64,000 nt of DNA from Todiramphus chloris collaris (lineage: Eukaryota; Chordata; Aves; Coraciiformes; Alcedinidae), in the NCBI GenBank assembly GCA_025345505.1, contig JANVCC010010406.1:16520373-16584372 (forward strand). Reading direction: 5' to 3'. The position numbers were made by a program, and so were the translations under genes. Positions 48,101 to 61,600 of this stretch are shown here, in pieces. Each line of letters starts with the position of its first letter. The stretch's first letter is position 1. Under the pieces are notes generated by a model. That model saw only the letters and a program-made list of their open reading frames with translations. It was not told the DNA's origin and made no database searches.

Positions 48101-48190
48101 CAATAAGCCCTGCTAACTTATGTGTGACGATCCTTTTCCTCCTTTGAGACAGATGAACTCCTTCTTATTAAGCATGTGATACATCCTCTA
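45122..48190 (-). mobile_element. CR1 retrotransposon, antisense, longest copy
   Basis: About 3.07 kb on the minus strand: a short stretch upstream of ORF2 (48082-48190), the endonuclease, the linker, RT, C-terminal domain and the 3' end. The 3' tail at 45122-45140 is a degraded ATTATAGAATATT. The first bases upstream of ORF2 still look like CR1, but the 5' border is uncertain and ORF1 is missing. Confidence 0.92.
45260..48081 (-). pseudogene. CR1 ORF2 (endonuclease and reverse transcriptase), broken
   Basis: The endonuclease frame is open at 47344-48081 (245 codons). It has the YTNACS Asn, the TITETWWD Glu and the YRRPNQDEEVDELFY block, but the GDFN block reads GYLKLQDV, so a catalytic Asp and Asn are lost. 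DLLFTN is kept. The linker follows at 46996-47286 and 46702-46992. RT follows at 46358-46651 (a GMDGIHSRVLRELTQDLTK block) and 46032-46439 ([35 protein letters not shown]). The catalytic motif just beyond reads FAED instead of FADD (about 45985-46000). The C-terminal part is open at 45358-45735. Frameshifts separate all of these, so it is inactive. Confidence 0.9.
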
Positions 48191-50763
48191 GTGCAAGAAA
48201 TTATAATAATGATAATAACTAGAGAGTTGTTTTGTTTTTTTTTTTTTTAATAACTAATTCAAAGTAATTATGTCAATTCCTTTTTAAAAATGCTAGTGAT
48301 ACCAATACCTCTGTTCTCTTTTCACTTATACCAGATTTATGCTGCATTTACAAACCCTTTTTATTTTTTTTTTCTGGTAAAAAAATTACAAAAATTGACT
48401 TTTCCTCCATGTTGCAATGCATTTAATATTCAGGCATACTCCCTTCATCAGCTAAGTTATGTCAGACTCTGCCTGTAATGTTACCTTATAACTTGGGTAT
48501 CATTGCTTGTTTTGTATGTTATATTCTTAGTGATGTAATAGAACACAAATAAAATAGCAATTATAGCTTTCTTGCGATTACTGCAGTAATCACCTCACAA
48601 GTGTAGACCTGGATTCAGCACTGGGTCATGTCACAAGGGATCACCAGAAGGCTTTTGTCTATTGCTTCAATGTTACATACAGTCATTACCAAGTTGTACT
48701 TCCAGGGATTCTCTAGATCCAAAATATCAAGACTTGGAGTTAAATCAGATACCCAGTGTGAGTTTTCAGGATAATGATTTGCAAATAGCAGAATAAACAA
48801 ATGGGAGCTAAGATTATCACTGATATCAAGAATAAACTGATTTTCATGGCCTTGAATTCTCAAGGATCAATGAATAGAAAGGATCTCATGTAGTGGCTGA
48901 GATTCTGATACTAGTTCCTGTACTGATGCTAGAACAAATTTAAAGGAGGTGGTCTGGAAATCCAAAAGGATTTGGTGTAAAAAAGAAGTGAAAATCGAGA
49001 AAATAGTCTATTATTCTTCAAGTCAGAACATGCTAGGAGTGGAAGATTATTCAAGAAAAAAAGGACTTTTTTCTCCTAGAGATATAGGTCAAAATTATGC
49101 CAAGCTAATGAAAATATTATATTTCTCATGAACTGGACTTACATGCACAGTTTGGGATATTTCTTGTTTAGACACATTCACAGACAAGGGATGCCTCTTG
49201 AAAGATAAATTCCCTACAAGAATAGAGGCTAGTGTAGTGGTCAAACAAACAAAAAAGTGTCATAGTTTACATTTTGAAAGTTTAAAAAACAGTTAAGCTG
49301 GTTTGTATCTGCTTGCTTGTTTTCTGTTTCAAACTTCAGTATATCAGAAAACATAGATACATTGCAGAAAAATAGAGCATGAAAATGTGACATGGGAGAA
49401 TTAAAGTATAGAGAACAAAAGTATAATACTAATTCTGAAAGAAAGAGTAGACGGAAATGTGATATAGTGGCTGTATTTCAACCTAGCTACGAATCTGTGA
49501 CTTGTATTTATGAGCAGTGCTTACACAGCATTAAGGAAGCATTTTTGCTTCCTGCCCCATCAGTGAGGAGGCTGGGGATGCAGAAGAAGCTAGGAGGGGA
49601 CATAGGAGGGACAGCTGACCTCAACTGACCAAAGGGTTATACTAGATCATATGATGTCATGTTGAGCAATAAAACTGACTAAAGAGGAAGGAAGGAGGGG
49701 GAGATTCAGAGCTATGGCATTTGTCTTCCAAAGTAATGATGGTGTGTAATGAAATCCTGCTTTCCAGGAGATGGCTGAACACTGAGACACTTAGGGAACT
49801 CCATATGCTTTCATTTTTTGAGGAGAAGCGATTAGAAAGTGAAAATTAGTCAAAAAGAGAAATGACTATTCAAATTCACAAACTCTATTGCAACATTTAG
49901 AAAAATATTCAAGTCCATCTTTAATTTTCTAGTTTTGTATGAATTTTGAATTTTCTCATGATGTTGTTTTTGAAAATTACTGTGTCATTTTCCAGGAAGC
50001 CTGGTATAATTTCTATCAAATACTGAAAATATGATGAGGAGACACAGATAAACTAGGAGCATGTATTTAATAACAACCTTATTGTTAAAAAGATACAGAA
50101 TCACATAGCCATGAACTTACAAATATTTTTTTAATGAATTTTTTCATTAAAAAAATTATTATTTTTTAATGAAGTTTTACATAAATCACAAACAGATTTA
50201 TCACCAGGAAAATTACATTTCTCTTCACCATTAACAATTTTTTCATAAAGTCTTCCAGGGCCATTCTGGACTGGCATAGAGTAAGTATTTGGGGCCTAAG
50301 GGTGCATTTTGTGGTGGTGTTCTCTGTTGCCAGGAGGGCTGACAAAAGAAATGTCACTGGGAAGCAAGAATAAATAGTAGTGCTTCAATGAAATTAATAA
50401 CATTTTCCAGCTAAAATGTTGTGAAATAATTAATGGAGGTGACATTAAGTTATACCCACATCTTAAGAGAAGGTACAGTATTAAGGAAACTTCCAGGATG
50501 GAATGTGATTGATATACAAGGAATTTGTTCCATGATAGTTCTCTAAACAACATAAACTGTAACTTAAGATGCTATCAGCTTCAGGGCAGCTTTTTATTCT
50601 GACTCTAAGAGAAACAGCACGGAGGGTGGAGCAGCATGAAGACAACTGAGGCCAGGATCTGTGCTATCACTGTAGGGATGGAAACTTGATGGTCCTGTGC
50701 AATTGATATGTTGCCTAGTTGCTACCTTGAGACAGCAGCTTCTCATTTTTCCTGTCAAAATCA
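48191..50763. other. AT-rich non-coding stretch
   Basis: No gene or repeat family is supported. A perfect 13-base inverted repeat with a 4-base loop lies at 50126-50155. Short frames (for example 49392-49628) are chance frames. Confidence 0.55.
50126..50155. repeat. Perfect AT-rich hairpin
   Basis: TTTTTTTAATGAA, a TTTT loop and its exact reverse complement; another TTTTTTAATGAA follows 10 bases later. Likely simple-sequence in nature. Confidence 0.85.
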
Positions 50764-51560
50764 TGTTCTCGGGTGAACTTTGCTCATTATAGTAATTATA
50801 ACACCAAAACACACCTCCAACTAAAAGGCTACCCACCTCCTCCAAGGTGTGACCACGCCTCACTGAGCATGTGAATTTCTTCCAGTCTATACCTTTAAAA
50901 GCAAAGTGATGTGATTTTACACCAATCATAATAAAGGTATATATGACTAGAGACACTCAAGCTCCACATGAAAATAAAAAAAAAGTATATATATAAAAGT
51001 GGTTTCAGAGAAGAGGAATGCTAGATAAGATACCATTGTAAACAAGTCAGCAAGATACTGTTGCAAACTGATGACATCTATGATCAGTCAATGGGCTGAG
51101 CCTGTCTTCCCACCCATAAGGATGGCTATTGGGTGAGATTCCAACACTTGGTTATACTGAATGCTTCCCTGGGAAAAATTAGAAGTCTTGATAGAGTTGT
51201 TTTTTAACTTAACACAATTTGTAGCCAGGCTGTATTACTTATATTCTTGATACTTGCATGTGCTTTACAAACACTGTATTTATCATCAGCAATCTAAAAG
51301 ATTCTGCATTCCTGTTGCTTCAATCAATTGCACTATTTGTTAATCTAGACGCGAGGATTCGCACTGGGTGTGACTGCACTTGTTAAGTATCACCATGCTA
51401 GTCCACTGAATGTGACTGGACTCAAGGTGCATTGCGTTATTTGTGCATCTGTAATCATGGTAGTGCTATATGTTAATGCGACTGCACTTAACAGTGTTGA
51501 ATTGGGCATCACGCAGAATCTAAGCCCAGCCACCTCCAGCCCCTCTGAGATCTGAGAACA
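50764..51560 (+). repeat. Candidate solo LTR, 797 bp
   Basis: Begins TGTTCTC and ends GAGAACA, a perfect 7-base inverted pair and a normal TG...CA frame for an LTR. Inside are a CCAAT-like ACCAATCATAATAAAGG (about 50919-50935), a TATA-like run with TATATATATAAAAG at about 50984-50998, and a late part with several CG dinucleotides (about 51352-51372), unlike the surroundings. The opening wording resembles LTRs of birds that I recall. I find no target-site duplication and no internal retroviral sequence nearby, so it would be a solo LTR. Orientation is inferred from the TATA box. Confidence 0.55.
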
Positions 51561-51845
51561 AGCTTGAATGCATGGGGTTTATATTATGACAAATTCCTTT
51601 ACCTTTAATGCAGAAGAAGTTTAAAAGACTGGAGGGATTTTAAAATTTTAATTTTTTTTTAAATTTTCACCATTTTTAATGATACTGGCAGTCAAATTAA
51701 CTGGACATATTTGTTGAGACTTTAAAGTTTCCTAATACAGATATGTAAAATTTTTTCTTATCTCTTTTGTTTCCATTTCAGTAAGTTTCTGAATTCGTAT
51801 GTGACTTTGATTGGTTTTGTCTAATTGTGATAAATCATAAGAAAG

Positions 51846-52190
51846 ATGAGGACAGTCTTTTTATCATGTCCTGTAGTGACAGGACAAAGGGTAATATTTT
51901 AAAACTAAAAGATGGTAAAAAGGAAGAAATTTTTTACAATGAAGGTGGTGAAACTCTGAAACATGTTGCCCAGAGAGGTGGTACATAACCCTTCCCTGGA
52001 AACATCCAAGGCCAATCTGGACTGAGCTCTGACCAACTTCATCTAGTAAAAGATCTCCCTGCTCTTGTAGGAGTGTTAGACTAGATGACCTTTAAAAGTC
52101 CCCTCCAACCCAAACTGTTCTATGATTTTATAACTCTATATTATTTTATGATTCTTTGATTCTGTGGTTCAATTCTATGATTCTATGATA
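51846..52190 (+). mobile_element. CR1 3' fragment with expanded tail
   Basis: Starts in the last part of ORF2 (a block like DEDSLFIMSCSDRTKGN), continues through a block like MLPREVVHNPSLETSK in broken frames and the 3' untranslated end (CTAGATGACCTTTAAAAG, CCCTCCAACCCAAAC). The tail is longer than in other copies: from 52116 to 52190 it has several diverged ATTCTATG-like units, suggesting expansion by slippage. Confidence 0.88.
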
Positions 52191-52457
52191 GTAGAAAGGA
52201 CAAGCTACTCAATCAAGCTTATGCAGGGCTGCAATCTAGAGATGTAACCCTTGCCACAATTAGAAAATCCACGTATTTTGGTGGTTAAAGAACAAAATCA
52301 GAGTGGTTAAATGTTAGTTTTGTGAAAGTACAAATAAGCTACTGAGAAGCCGAGTGTGACAGCGTTCTATGTGCAGGAATCCCGTTTCAGTAATACTTTT
52401 GCTGCTGGAGTGTTTCTCAGAATTCCCCAGAAGGTGTCCTATGCCTTTTTCTGAGGG

Positions 52458-52487
52458 TTTTTGTTTGTTTGTTTGTTTGTTTGTTTG
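52458..52487. repeat. (GTTT)n microsatellite
   Basis: About seven TTTG units in a row. Confidence 0.95.
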
Positions 52488-54331
52488 ACTGATTGTTTTT
52501 AAAAAGAACAAAATTAAGCTAATAACAAGCTGCCTAAGTTTGGGCTACTGATCACTGTCTTTTCTGATGAATTGTGGCCAGACTATCTTTGTCCCATCAT
52601 CTATGGCTGTTTAAAATATTTAGATTTTAAAAAATTGGAAAAAATTTATGCCATTCTTCCTCTCTGTCTTCTCCAAATAAATGTCATGCATACATAATAC
52701 AACCAAATCTCCATCCTAATGTTTGGGAAGCTATTTCTATATGAGTTTAAAGGCTTTAGTGCAGGAATAAAATGTATATCATTTTAAAATTCACACCCAT
52801 GTTTTTTCAGTGATTAATTTTTTTAGTCTCTGTGATTGCAGTTTTCTTACAACAATGTAAAGATTCAACATGATGGAGATATTTCCAAATCCTTAAAATT
52901 ATTTTAATTATTGCTTCAATATTAAAAAAAGAAGCTGCTTAAGAAAAATACAACAAAATATCCTCTGTGTGCATTGGAAACTACATTTGACAGATCTTGA
53001 ACATTTGTCACATAATAATAGAAAAGTAATTATACTTTTCTCTAATGGACTCAGTTAACAGTATAGATGATACTGATTAAAGTCCATAAGGAGACTTTCA
53101 CTCTGATCTGATACAGTTTATATAATTGTGTCAATTTTATTTACCTGTTGTGCTTCCCACCTATATTTATATTTGAAGAAAGTACTGCTGCAGATTGTTA
53201 AAAATTAGTGAAGCAAACATGAAGGGGTGAAATATTTCTGACTGCTATTGAGCAATAGTTTAGTACTTCAAGGTCAGACATGACAAAAGTCAGTGCCACT
53301 GTATGATTACCTTTATTACTGATCTACTAATACAAAAGCAACCCTGACCTTAGATTTCTCTCTGAAAACCAAAAGACCCTTTTTTTTCCAAAGATGGATT
53401 GAAGTTTATGTGTTTCACTGTGGTGTGAGATTAAAGATCGTCTTAGGTATACTGAAAACTTTGCTAAAAGAAACAGATTCCAGATGCCAGTGAAGTCAGA
53501 GTGGCAGGTGCTGCTCTAGTCTATTAGTGGAAAATGAACTGTGTTGAAAGCAGGAACTGGTTATTCCATTTGTTAAAACTATTCAGGGTGTAACTTTAAT
53601 ACTGATTCGTAGAGTTGTAACTATATGCTGCCCCCAAGTCTATTACTACAGATGACCTGCACAAATTGCTCATATTTTTCACTCCATTTCTTTATGAAAA
53701 CAATTTCATTGCTATTCCTTCCTATTGAAACTAGAAGATATTTAAGTAGTGCTAAAGAAGCACAACTGTAAATGAGTACACTCTGTGCATATGGAGAAAA
53801 AGCCTAAAAAACACCTTTCTCAAAACCAAAATATATACCTATAAAAAAGTCACTTCTTTGTTTCGAAAATCCCTCCAAAATCCATGGAATTTATCTTCCC
53901 TCTGATTTTACACATACAAAATCTTCAAGAGCTTCAAAAATCAAAGATAATAAAATTGAATGTATATTATTGGATAAAATCTTGTCCTTCTTGCATTTGT
54001 GCTTTTCAGCGGTAGATGTAATTTTCAGCCCTGTAAGTGCACCATGTTCAGTGTGGCACTGTCTCTGGTGCACCTAATGATGTATGAAGGCAACCTGTAT
54101 TCAGTGGCCTCCTCTGGTACAAATACTACACCATGTTATGAAAGTAAATGAGAAACTGTCTCCTGATGCGAAAGACTGACAAATTCCAGATCCAGAGTGA
54201 AGCCTGGGGAACCATTTATGGGTTATGAGGGTTGTCTGGCACAAGTCTCAGTCCTGGTGATTCCTAGACAGGCTAAGGGCTAACACTAATACAGAGCTCC
54301 AGTCTTATGTACATGAAGCCCTTAATCTTTT

Positions 54332-54364
54332 TTCAGTTTAAAATGTGTGCATTTTTAAACTGAA
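54332..54364. repeat. Imperfect hairpin, 14-base arms
   Basis: TTCAGTTTAAAATG and its reverse complement with one extra T, separated by four bases. A short structure of unknown meaning; too short for a microRNA precursor. Confidence 0.8.
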
Positions 54365-57042
54365 CAGTAGTACCTTCTCCCTTTATCTGTTTACTTACAC
54401 TCATGTAGTTTGACATGGTTGTACACTGTGCTTCACACAACAGGATTTCTAATTGGTTTCAGTGGGGATACAGAGACATAGTGCAGTGGAGCGGCACAGA
54501 AATACACACACTATCAAGAAAAATCTACCTCTCCATAGCCACAGCAAGCTTGGTCCTGTATATGGGTGGCAGTCAGTGCATTGCTTTCTGGGCCTGCTAC
54601 AAGTTAACAAGACTTGTTAATAAAGGCACAGCCTATTAGTGCAGACTGGAAGCTGAATTAACAGGGCCAAATTTCCAGTTTGAATAATTGGCAGAAACTA
54701 GTTACTTCACCATTTGGTGGCTGAGAACTTCAGAAAATTCTGTACTGTATAAAGCAAACATATCCTGAAATTTTCCTTAATAGAAATGCTAAAAGAATTC
54801 CATAATCATGTAAGCTTATAAATATACTTTTTAATCATAAACTTATGATTTCATTGTTTCAATTTATTTCTAGGAACAAAATCTGTCATTTTGTCAAAAT
54901 GACCACATATTTTTGGGGTTTTTTTAGGTTATTCTATCTGCTTATCTGCCAATTGTAGCTTTACTGGTATGACTTGGAGGAAGGTTAAGTATCGTACCAA
55001 ATCTTGTATCACCATTCATGCAATACTTTTAAACATACAGTTCTTTCTACCTATATGCTTTCTAGTAAGACAAAATTCTGTTAAGAAATAAAACCCACCT
55101 TATAAACAATATTTAAGTGTTCTTCTGCCACTTATTGTTGGATCTTTTACCAGACAATTTGTTTGCCGTGGTATATAAGAATTCATGGAAGCCTACTTTA
55201 AACTATTTAAACTGCTTGGCTAACATTAGCATATTCTGGGGGTGTTTTTGTTTTCATAGGGCACTTACTCCCTTTAAGCCTCAAATGACTTTGAGTATTT
55301 AGTTCTTACTCTCACTTTCATGTAAAAAACATTTAATACCCTAATTTTTTAATTCAATTTTAAAATAAGGAATGAAACAGAAAACCATGTCTTTTCAAGA
55401 GAATAAAAACCAATTTGGAATTATTAGATGAATTTTATTCTTTTGAACATTTTCAACATTGGATTGAATTTTACCTGTATTCATACACATGCAAACTCTC
55501 TTCCTGAAATGTATTTTTCATAATGAACTCTTGATTACATGGCTGTTATAAGAAACAGGAACTGTTACAACAAAAAGGTTACAACAAATAGAACACTTTC
55601 AGAAGCTTAGGAAAAACAGCAGCTTGTTTCCTTTCTACTGTCTGTGAAAGTATGTAAAATTCAGGGAAACAAGTACAGAAAATTTGAGTAAAATTTATTT
55701 TACAGTGACATTACATCAGTGTAACTTCCTGGTTTGTTTTTTTTTGTTTTTTTTTTTTTCCCAGTGGGATTTTTTTCTGCCTATTTACCAGCATGGTATC
55801 AAGAATATGTTTTAGTTTGGGGATTTCATTATGTAAGACAAAGTTTCTTCTGAAGATTGTTTTTTAATAAAAACTGTTTGATTCAACAGAGTAGGAATAA
55901 TAGATATTTATGTTACAAAGACAGCTGTCTGCTATTCTAAAAAAATTTCTGTCAAAAATTAGTGACTACTATTTGCTATGCTTATATTCATTGTTATTTT
56001 TACATAACTGAAGCTAGCACTAAAAAGATGGATTACTTTGAATGTCTCAGGTCTCAAAGATCAAGTCCAGCATTTCCATGAGTTAGTCAAAGAAAATAGA
56101 TAGCTCATCAAAGTTTAAAAATATTTCTCAAAATAGAATTCTAGTTTTCCAGGCAGCTCTAATTGTTAGTTTTTCTGTGGATAAGAATAGCTGAAGCAAA
56201 CTAGGTGTGGTTTCTTCCATTAGGAGTTAGGACACCACTTCTAATTCATGACATGAACATCCTATATTATAATGAAGACATTTTTTTTTTTCTCAGTCCC
56301 AAAGTCATGTAAGATCTTTCATAGACAAGGTATTTGATGTTTATAAAAATTTTGTTATAGCTTTCCCACATGGAAGAATTACAGCCTTACTCCCACCCCT
56401 TTTTCACTTGCCATAGTGTGCTAAAATATCAGTAACTACACACAAACAGTGCTGGATTCTTGGAGACGACTGAATAGATATCATTAAAATTAATCCCATA
56501 AAGCTTAATATACTTAACTTTTTTTAAAAATTAGTCCCCCTTAACTGACTTAAGTAAAAGTTCCCGAAGAGGTCAAGGTAAGGAATATATCATACCCAGA
56601 ACTTGTTAAATTTTTTATATGTTAAGAGCAAAAACTATACTTTGTTTTTTTAAGATTCTGGCGGATTACCAGCAAAAAGGCTGGTGTAGATGTACAGATT
56701 CTCAGTGACTAAGCAGCACCACAAAGCTGAAGTTGTTAATAATTTCATCTGACTTCTTCCCCTCAAGAAGATAATGTTAAGAGCAAAAAGATGGTAGTGA
56801 TGTGTAAACAGATCCAATCAATAAGACTCATGGATTTGAAGTGTTTATTCATAAAAAAATATGAACAGTGGGTCAAAATGTATAAAATCCAGTTTCCAAT
56901 AAAAAGGTTCAATTTTATAAGAACTATTTCCAATTCATAAAGATAAAGGAAAAAAAGCTAACAATAACTGGTCAACAATAAATAATGTGATAGGTAGGTA
57001 GAATTTAAATTCAAAAAAAGTGTATATATCTGTAATTCTGTT

Positions 57043-57102
57043 AGATCAAAGATTACTATAAAACTAACCAGGAGATCAAAGATTAGCATAAAACTAACCA
57101 GG
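57043..57102. repeat. 30-base tandem duplication
   Basis: Two adjacent 30-base units (57043-57072 and 57073-57102) that differ at two adjacent positions. A recent local slippage or repair product, 28 bases before a splice-acceptor-like site. Confidence 0.95.
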
Positions 57103-58520
57103 GTTCTGGGTATAACCTTCTGCCTTGCAGTTCATCTTTAATGTCAATGATAATTTATTTTTTCAGTTATTCTATCCTGGCAAATTTTCCCTCATACTCA
57201 GTGTAAAAATTCATGAAGAATCTGGTCTTCCTGGCAAGGTATGATATGATCACTTTGATGTCACCAGGAAGAGTTTGTAGTAATGGAGCAACTATTTCAG
57301 ATGATATACAGATAACTTAGGAGAACAGATGAAGTAATTTTGTTCTCTTGTTTCATTTCAAAGGCTTTACACATGTATGTATACATGCGGTATTACATAA
57401 AATTTTCTTTAGCCTTTACATGCCTAGTACTTACCAGGTGATTTTGCCTGATGTATAAGGAGAAAAAAATAGTGCTTGTTCATCTTAAGCTCTTCAAAAA
57501 TGCTAAAAAATATTACATGAAACAACAACAATGTTATGTTTTACTTACAAATACTAGGGATATGTTTTAGATTTCTTTCATAGTCTGCAAAGTGATAGGG
57601 TGCTTGTATTATGGACTATGACTGCCACTACCTTAACAGTGATCTCACATGTAGTACTGTAAAACCCAGAAGGACACATAAATGTTAACTCTTTACATGT
57701 AAGATAAGCCTTTCATGAAAAGTAGTTCCATACTGTATGTGACAATCCAGTCCTGAGGGAACAGATGCTCTGTGTTTTCCAGATGCTTAATGCCTATAAG
57801 ATGCACCATGTCATAATAACATATCTAAAAACCTATCAAGAAAAAATTGTCTCTGTTGTTTTCAGGTTCTACAGTTGATCAAGCTCTACTTTCGCTCAGG
57901 GTGAGTCCATGGATAGAAGACAATCTTGCATCCTGAAAGCAAGGATTTTGTGGTAAAAGCACATCAATGCTACTTAAAAGGATATTAAAGCAAGATAAAG
58001 TGGATTGAGGCATCTTCTTTCAAGCTCCAGAATAAAAAAAAAAAAAACAAAACCAAACAGTTTTCTTAGCTTTTTGACTGTTTTTAAGTTTTTCTTTTGA
58101 GGAAGTAAAAAAAAACCCAAAACAAACAGAAAGTGTATACCAGCTGTAGTAGCTAAACTCACTTTTGCTCTTGACCATTGATCATCTTCAAAAGATATCC
58201 CTAACTTCCTCTTGACATACACAACTACACTAAAACACAGAGATGAATGACTCAGCTGTTTGTAGGCTTGATCTTACCTACAGAACCTGCAAATTATTGA
58301 TATTCAGACTGGAATATTATTAGACTAAAATCATGGGGCAAAACTGATAGTACAGGTAATGATAAACCTACTAGCATGTTTCAGAGCCCTGTGATCACTG
58401 ATAATTATGACAATTCTTGATTATAGCCTATTCAGAATCAATTGAGAAGTGTATCACATGGATGATGAGAACGGTGGCAAGTCACTAATTTTTAACACCT
58501 TCTTTGAAGAAAGAAAACCA

Positions 58521-58615
58521 TACAAAAAAAAAAAAAAAAGAGAAAAAACCCCCCAAAAAACTACCAAAATCAAAAAACAAACAAAAAAACCCCAACCAAA
58601 ACAAAACCCCAGAGA
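58521..58615. repeat. A-rich low-complexity tract
   Basis: Poly-A followed by CCCCCC, AAAAC and AACC units. Causes a chance frame at 58449-58670 rich in Lys. Confidence 0.9.
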
Positions 58616-61600
58616 AAATCAGTTACTCTTCAATGGATTGACTGCCCTCTCACTAACTAACCTTCCTTAAGCCCCTCTTTTATTTTTATCCCATTCGTCA
58701 GTGTTAATCTTTTAATTATCAAATGCTATCTAAGCCTTTCGTACAGTATTTTTAAGCTCTCGGAGAGCTCTGCCAAGCTGTATCACGTATCTTTTCCTTA
58801 AGCAAAGATAAAGAGCTCTTTTAACAAACCTATTAGTCCTCCTAATTAGTCTACAGTTGAGGCTTTTGACACTCCCTCTCCTGCCTAAACATTTGTGGAA
58901 GATGTCATCAGATCTTCCTCCTGAATTCAAACGTACTCTCCATTTACATGACCACTGGCCCGAAATGAAGTAAAGCACCTATATAGTTCTTTGAACATTT
59001 TCAAAGTACTGAGGGAGCAAGATGAAAGGTGAGTACATCTACAGTCAGGCTACTGTACTCTAAGCTAAGGCTTATGACTATCTAAATGAGAAAAATATCC
59101 TGGACAGACTGGTGAAATTTGAACTCTGACAAATGAAGGTAAAAGTCCATGAGATCCAGTGGGAAGTAATTTTCTTTACATTTCATACCTTTAAATTTGA
59201 GAAAAAAATTCAAGAGAAAATCTTTAAAAGTATGTTTACACCCTGGGTACAGTGCAATTCATGTCCACGCTTGTAAATAAAAGCTGCAACTTTCAGTCCT
59301 GTTACTTAGGTGTCTGTTTCATCATTTTGTCAGAGTCAATATGACAGTGTTTCTGCCCAAGACAGTTTGAATCTATTTGGGTTCAAATGAGATTGTCCAT
59401 GACAATGCACGAAACAGCAAAAAATAAACCAGGAGATTGCTGTGAACTTATATTGTTCCACTGAAATCAGAACCGTGCTGAGGTATACTTGTCAAAGTTC
59501 TTGTCTTACACTTCGAAAAAGGAAAAACTAATATAAACAACTTGAAACTTGGTGGCAAGAAAAAGAAGAGGACAGGGTAGGAAGGACATTGGTTACAACA
59601 AAAATATCTTGGTGGATTTACATTTCTAACTAATTTTTGTAAATTAATATAACTGGCAGTGTAGTCTATTCAGAAGCAGCATATCTTGGGAAAGAATACA
59701 TATAGTAGAATGTAGAAAGCTTTGTACACAAGCAGAAGGGAAAGGAAGACAGCATCATTTAATAAACCACATTATCTTAATACTGGCTTTAACTCCATCT
59801 TCTGACACATGCTAAACACAAAGGCTGCACTCTTAACTCCTGTACCTAAAGTTATATGAAAAGGAGATTCATCTTAAGAAGCTTAATAATTTGTAAAACT
59901 TTAAACATGTCCTTAAAGTTGTCCATTGTTTCTGAAGCTCTATGGATCTAAGTATACCAGGAAGAATGATCAGGTTAATTTGCAATACATGGGAGATGTT
60001 TCAGAGGAAAAGCAGGAGAGTTATTGTGACATCTATCTTTTTCCTAAACTTCTTAGCAAAAGCACATAATTTGGTCATTGATGCTTCTAAATTCCACTCT
60101 CTATGGCAAATTTATCACTGGCTTCTAGAATAAGAATTCACACCAGGCCACTCAGATAATATACCTTCCCTGAAGAGGTATCCTTTAAGAAAGCTCAAGA
60201 AACTAAAGTTCTTCTCATTACAATGTACCATCCTAACAGATTCGTGTGTTTAAGTGTATTCAACACATATGACAACAGATGATTTTTGTGTCTTGTAAAT
60301 AAGTGTTAAAGAAAAAACTACATCTGCAGAGATTTTCAGAAACGTACAGTTTTTAGAAGTTTTTTTATCCATGACTTACTCTGTGGAAGACTGATTTAAG
60401 ATTAAATATGAATACTTGCTGGTATATACATTCATAATGCTGATATATAAGGTAAGGACATACTAGGACATAGGAGATCTGTACTCAGTTTCTGAAGTTT
60501 GACTAGTTTCACTTATATCAAATAGACTAAACCACAGACTTTGAAATCCACAACTGTGTCTGAAAACAGGTCTTTGCAGCAGACTTGAAAGTCCCAGAAA
60601 GAATAGAAGGTAGTCATTGCAGAACTATGTTGGTTTGTTTTTTTTCTGGCCAAGTATGCATTAATTATTCAGGTAATTTTCCAGGTGACAGTACCAAACT
60701 GCAGTAACCAAAATGACAATTTGTGCTGACAGAGTAATACATGTCAGTGTCAGTCATAAGATCTTGATTAGTGAGACTTAAAAACATATAAAGTAACAGT
60801 CCAGAGCTATGACTGATAAAATATGCTTCAACTGTTAGTACTGCTTTCTGTAATACTATTTATCCAAATAGACTTACAGCAAAATCTTCCATGAGTGAAG
60901 GATTTAAATATAAAGGAAAAAAAAATGCAGTCCTCTTGTTCAGTCATCTCCTGTTTTTTTAATACAAAGCCTCATTACCTCTTCTGCACTGCATCCTAAT
61001 CTATTTCATTTTATTCCACTTCTTTAAATATTTTCCTTGTCGTTTTTTTTTTCAATTTTTTTTGTCTGGTTTTTTTTTTTTTGTTTTTCCTACATTCTTC
61101 GCATATGTATACAGATATTTCAGTCATTTGTCCTAAGTGAAATGTCAATCTAATGAGATATCAGTAAGGAGAATAAACTGCCTTTCCAGATCCATCTCCT
61201 CAATGACACTAATAACATCATACATTATTGTCATACCAATACTACATAATTACTTCTTTCCCAGAACAACAAAAAAAACTACTTTACTACTTCACTTTGT
61301 CATCTTTGACATGGTAATTAATGTACATTGCCTCTCTCAAAACAACTTCTTTCTAGTAGACCAGTTTTTGAGACAGGGAGTATTTGAATGGCACATGATA
61401 TGCAAGATATGGCCAAACCAGATGTGTACAAGGACCTGCTAATATTATTAATTTTACTGCCCGAGTCCTGAAAAATAGTCCTTGAATTATTCTGAAGATC
61501 ATCTTAACACTGAGTAATTTCTCCATTCTGAGGGATTCAATACCTATATATTCAAATGGGAATGTGGTGGTGTTGTTTATGTTGTTGTAATAACAACAAA

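Noticed and set aside
53994-54048. Possible microexon between TGCTTTTCAG and GTAAGT
   Set aside because: Only about 23 bases long, with a weak context and no partner exon nearby.
54332-54364. Hairpin considered as a microRNA precursor
   Set aside because: Arms of only 14 bases and a 4-base loop are too short for a Drosha/Dicer substrate.
58449-58670. Lys-rich open frame
   Set aside because: It is a translation of poly-A and AACC low-complexity sequence.
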